DNA from: JABWBR01 sp036741235
GTDB taxonomy: Bacteria > Bacteroidota > Bacteroidia > Chitinophagales > Saprospiraceae
Direction: 5' to 3'
Assembly: GCA_036741235.1 (NCBI GenBank)
Contig: DAINSQ010000071.1
Coordinates: 1 to 23,913, forward strand
Length of the DNA: 23,913 nucleotides
In this document: positions 23,194-23,913 of the stretch, piece after piece
Position numbering within the stretch: the stretch's first letter is position 1
Layout: each line of letters starts with the position of its first letter
Made by a program: the position numbers and the translations under genes
The notes under the pieces: model-generated
What the model was told of the DNA's origin: nothing
What the model saw: the letters and a program-made list of their open reading frames with translations, nothing else
The model's database searches: none

Positions 23194-23904
23194 ATGTCAG
23201 AAGGCAATCAGGCGCTTTGGTATTTGGACAACATCGATGTTATCGGCATCTTTTGCCCCCAAAAGCTGGGCCCGGAAGAAATGGAACGCCATGTGCACAA
23301 GCGCTATAAACGCGGGGAGTATATCTACCTGCCCGAGGAGATGGCCGACAGGGTTTTCTTCCTCACGGAGGGCCGCGTTAAAATCGGCGCTTATGCAGAC
23401 AACGGCAAGGAGATCACCAAAGCTATACTGGGCCCAGGCGAGGTTTTCGGCGAACTATCCGTGATCGCCGAGGGCAAAAAACGCCACGATTACGCCTACG
23501 CTATGGAAGATACTACCGTTTGCGCAGTTACGGTACCCACTATGAAATCGCTGCTGCGCGACCGCAGCGCCCTCAACCTGTTTATGCTGCGCATAATGGG
23601 GTCGCGTATGCTTGAACTGGAACAACGACTGGAGTCGCTGATGTTTAAGGACTCCAGAACCCGCATCGTGGAGTTTATCGTAGATACAACGCTAAAAAAA
23701 GGCCAGCGTGTGGGCTATGAATGGGTAGTGCGCAAGTTTATTACTCACCAGGAAATCGCCAACCTCACCGCTACTTCCCGCCAAACAGTAACCACGGTAC
23801 TCAACGACCTGCGCAATAAAAATCTCATCACCTTCGACCGCCGCCGTTTGCTGGTGCGCGACCTGGAGAAACTGCAAGATGAGGCCGCGAAAGGGGAGGG
23901 GTAA
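23194..23904 (+). CDS. Crp/Fnr-family transcriptional regulator
   Basis: A 236-residue cytoplasmic DNA-binding regulator. The N-terminal cyclic-nucleotide-binding-like domain (about 25-140) has FGELSVIAEGKKRHDYAYA, in which Glu and Arg sit at the same spacing as the cAMP phosphate-binding residues of E. coli CRP, so nucleotide binding is possible. A dimerisation helix (about 140-160; MLELEQRLESLMF) leads to the C-terminal winged HTH (about 184-206; THQEIANLTATSRQTVTTVL). No N-terminal Cys cluster for an Fe-S centre is visible. The frame is open back to 23050, but ATG 23194 fits the family length and lies downstream of the -7 box at 23078. Autoregulation or control of the divergent RNA is plausible by position only. 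Confidence 0.94.
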   Translation: MSEGNQALWYLDNIDVIGIFCPQKLGPEEMERHVHKRYKRGEYIYLPEEMADRVFFLTEGRVKIGAYADNGKEITKAILGPGEVFGELSVIAEGKKRHDYAYAMEDTTVCAVTVPTMKSLLRDRSALNLFMLRIMGSRMLELEQRLESLMFKDSRTRIVEFIVDTTLKKGQRVGYEWVVRKFITHQEIANLTATSRQTVTTVLNDLRNKNLITFDRRRLLVRDLEKLQDEAAKGEG

Positions 23905-23913
23905 TTTGCTGAT

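Noticed and set aside
1..23913. CRISPR array or other tRNA/rRNA genes
   Set aside because: No regularly spaced repeats of CRISPR size and no further cloverleaf or rRNA-like sequence were noticed.

Overview
The window comes from the chromosome of a Bacteroidota bacterium. Supporting signs are two proteins with C-terminal type IX secretion (T9SS) sorting domains, a one-protein sensor kinase/regulator with an AraC output domain, several lipoproteins, promoters matching the Bacteroidota -7 box TAnnTTTG (sometimes with an upstream TTTG), and gene starts mostly without strong Shine-Dalgarno sequences. The protein styles suggest a Saprospiria- or Chitinophagia-like lineage; that is inference. A run of 10 N at 10131-10140 marks a scaffold gap of uncertain true size.

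Left part (1-9395). The left edge has a short direct repeat that may be a transposon end. An exported PqqB-like metallo-beta-lactamase-fold protein follows, behind a pair of near-identical operator-like palindromes, then a DUF2200 protein. A long minus-strand run follows. In transcription order it holds a vanadium haloperoxidase lipoprotein, an SLC13/DASS anion transporter 7 nt later, a DctA/GltP-type carboxylate transporter, an ECF sigma factor without a FecR partner, a glutathione peroxidase lipoprotein, a membrane TPR-like protein and a GH109-type NAD-dependent glycosidase.

Middle (9396-10152). This stretch lacks protein genes but is not empty. A near-consensus promoter (9718-9749) drives a tRNA-like RNA at 9791-9958. 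It has complete acceptor, D, anticodon and T arms and an encoded CCA, but about 96 nt stand in place of the variable loop, and that insert can form an H-type pseudoknot. This is my leading candidate for an undescribed element. A large inverted repeat and a low-complexity A-rich tract then run into the assembly gap.

Right part (10153-23904). Two large minus-strand genes, an Ig-like-domain lipoprotein (10153-11820) and a sortilin/BNR-repeat exported protein (18762-21950), are each interrupted by one in-frame stop codon with reading frame and homology-like sequence intact on both sides. Between them lie a secreted endonuclease I with a T9SS tail, an exported YciI-like protein, and a plus-strand group: hybrid sensor kinase, Kelch-repeat T9SS protein, and a small lipoprotein resembling the allene-oxide-cyclase/dirigent barrel. 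The window ends with a DUF486 membrane protein and a Crp/Fnr regulator facing away from each other. Between these two, overlapping divergent promoters appear to drive the regulator on one strand and a roughly 345-nt noncoding transcript on the other. That transcript ends at a good intrinsic terminator just before the DUF486 gene, so it is either an attenuated leader or a separate small RNA.
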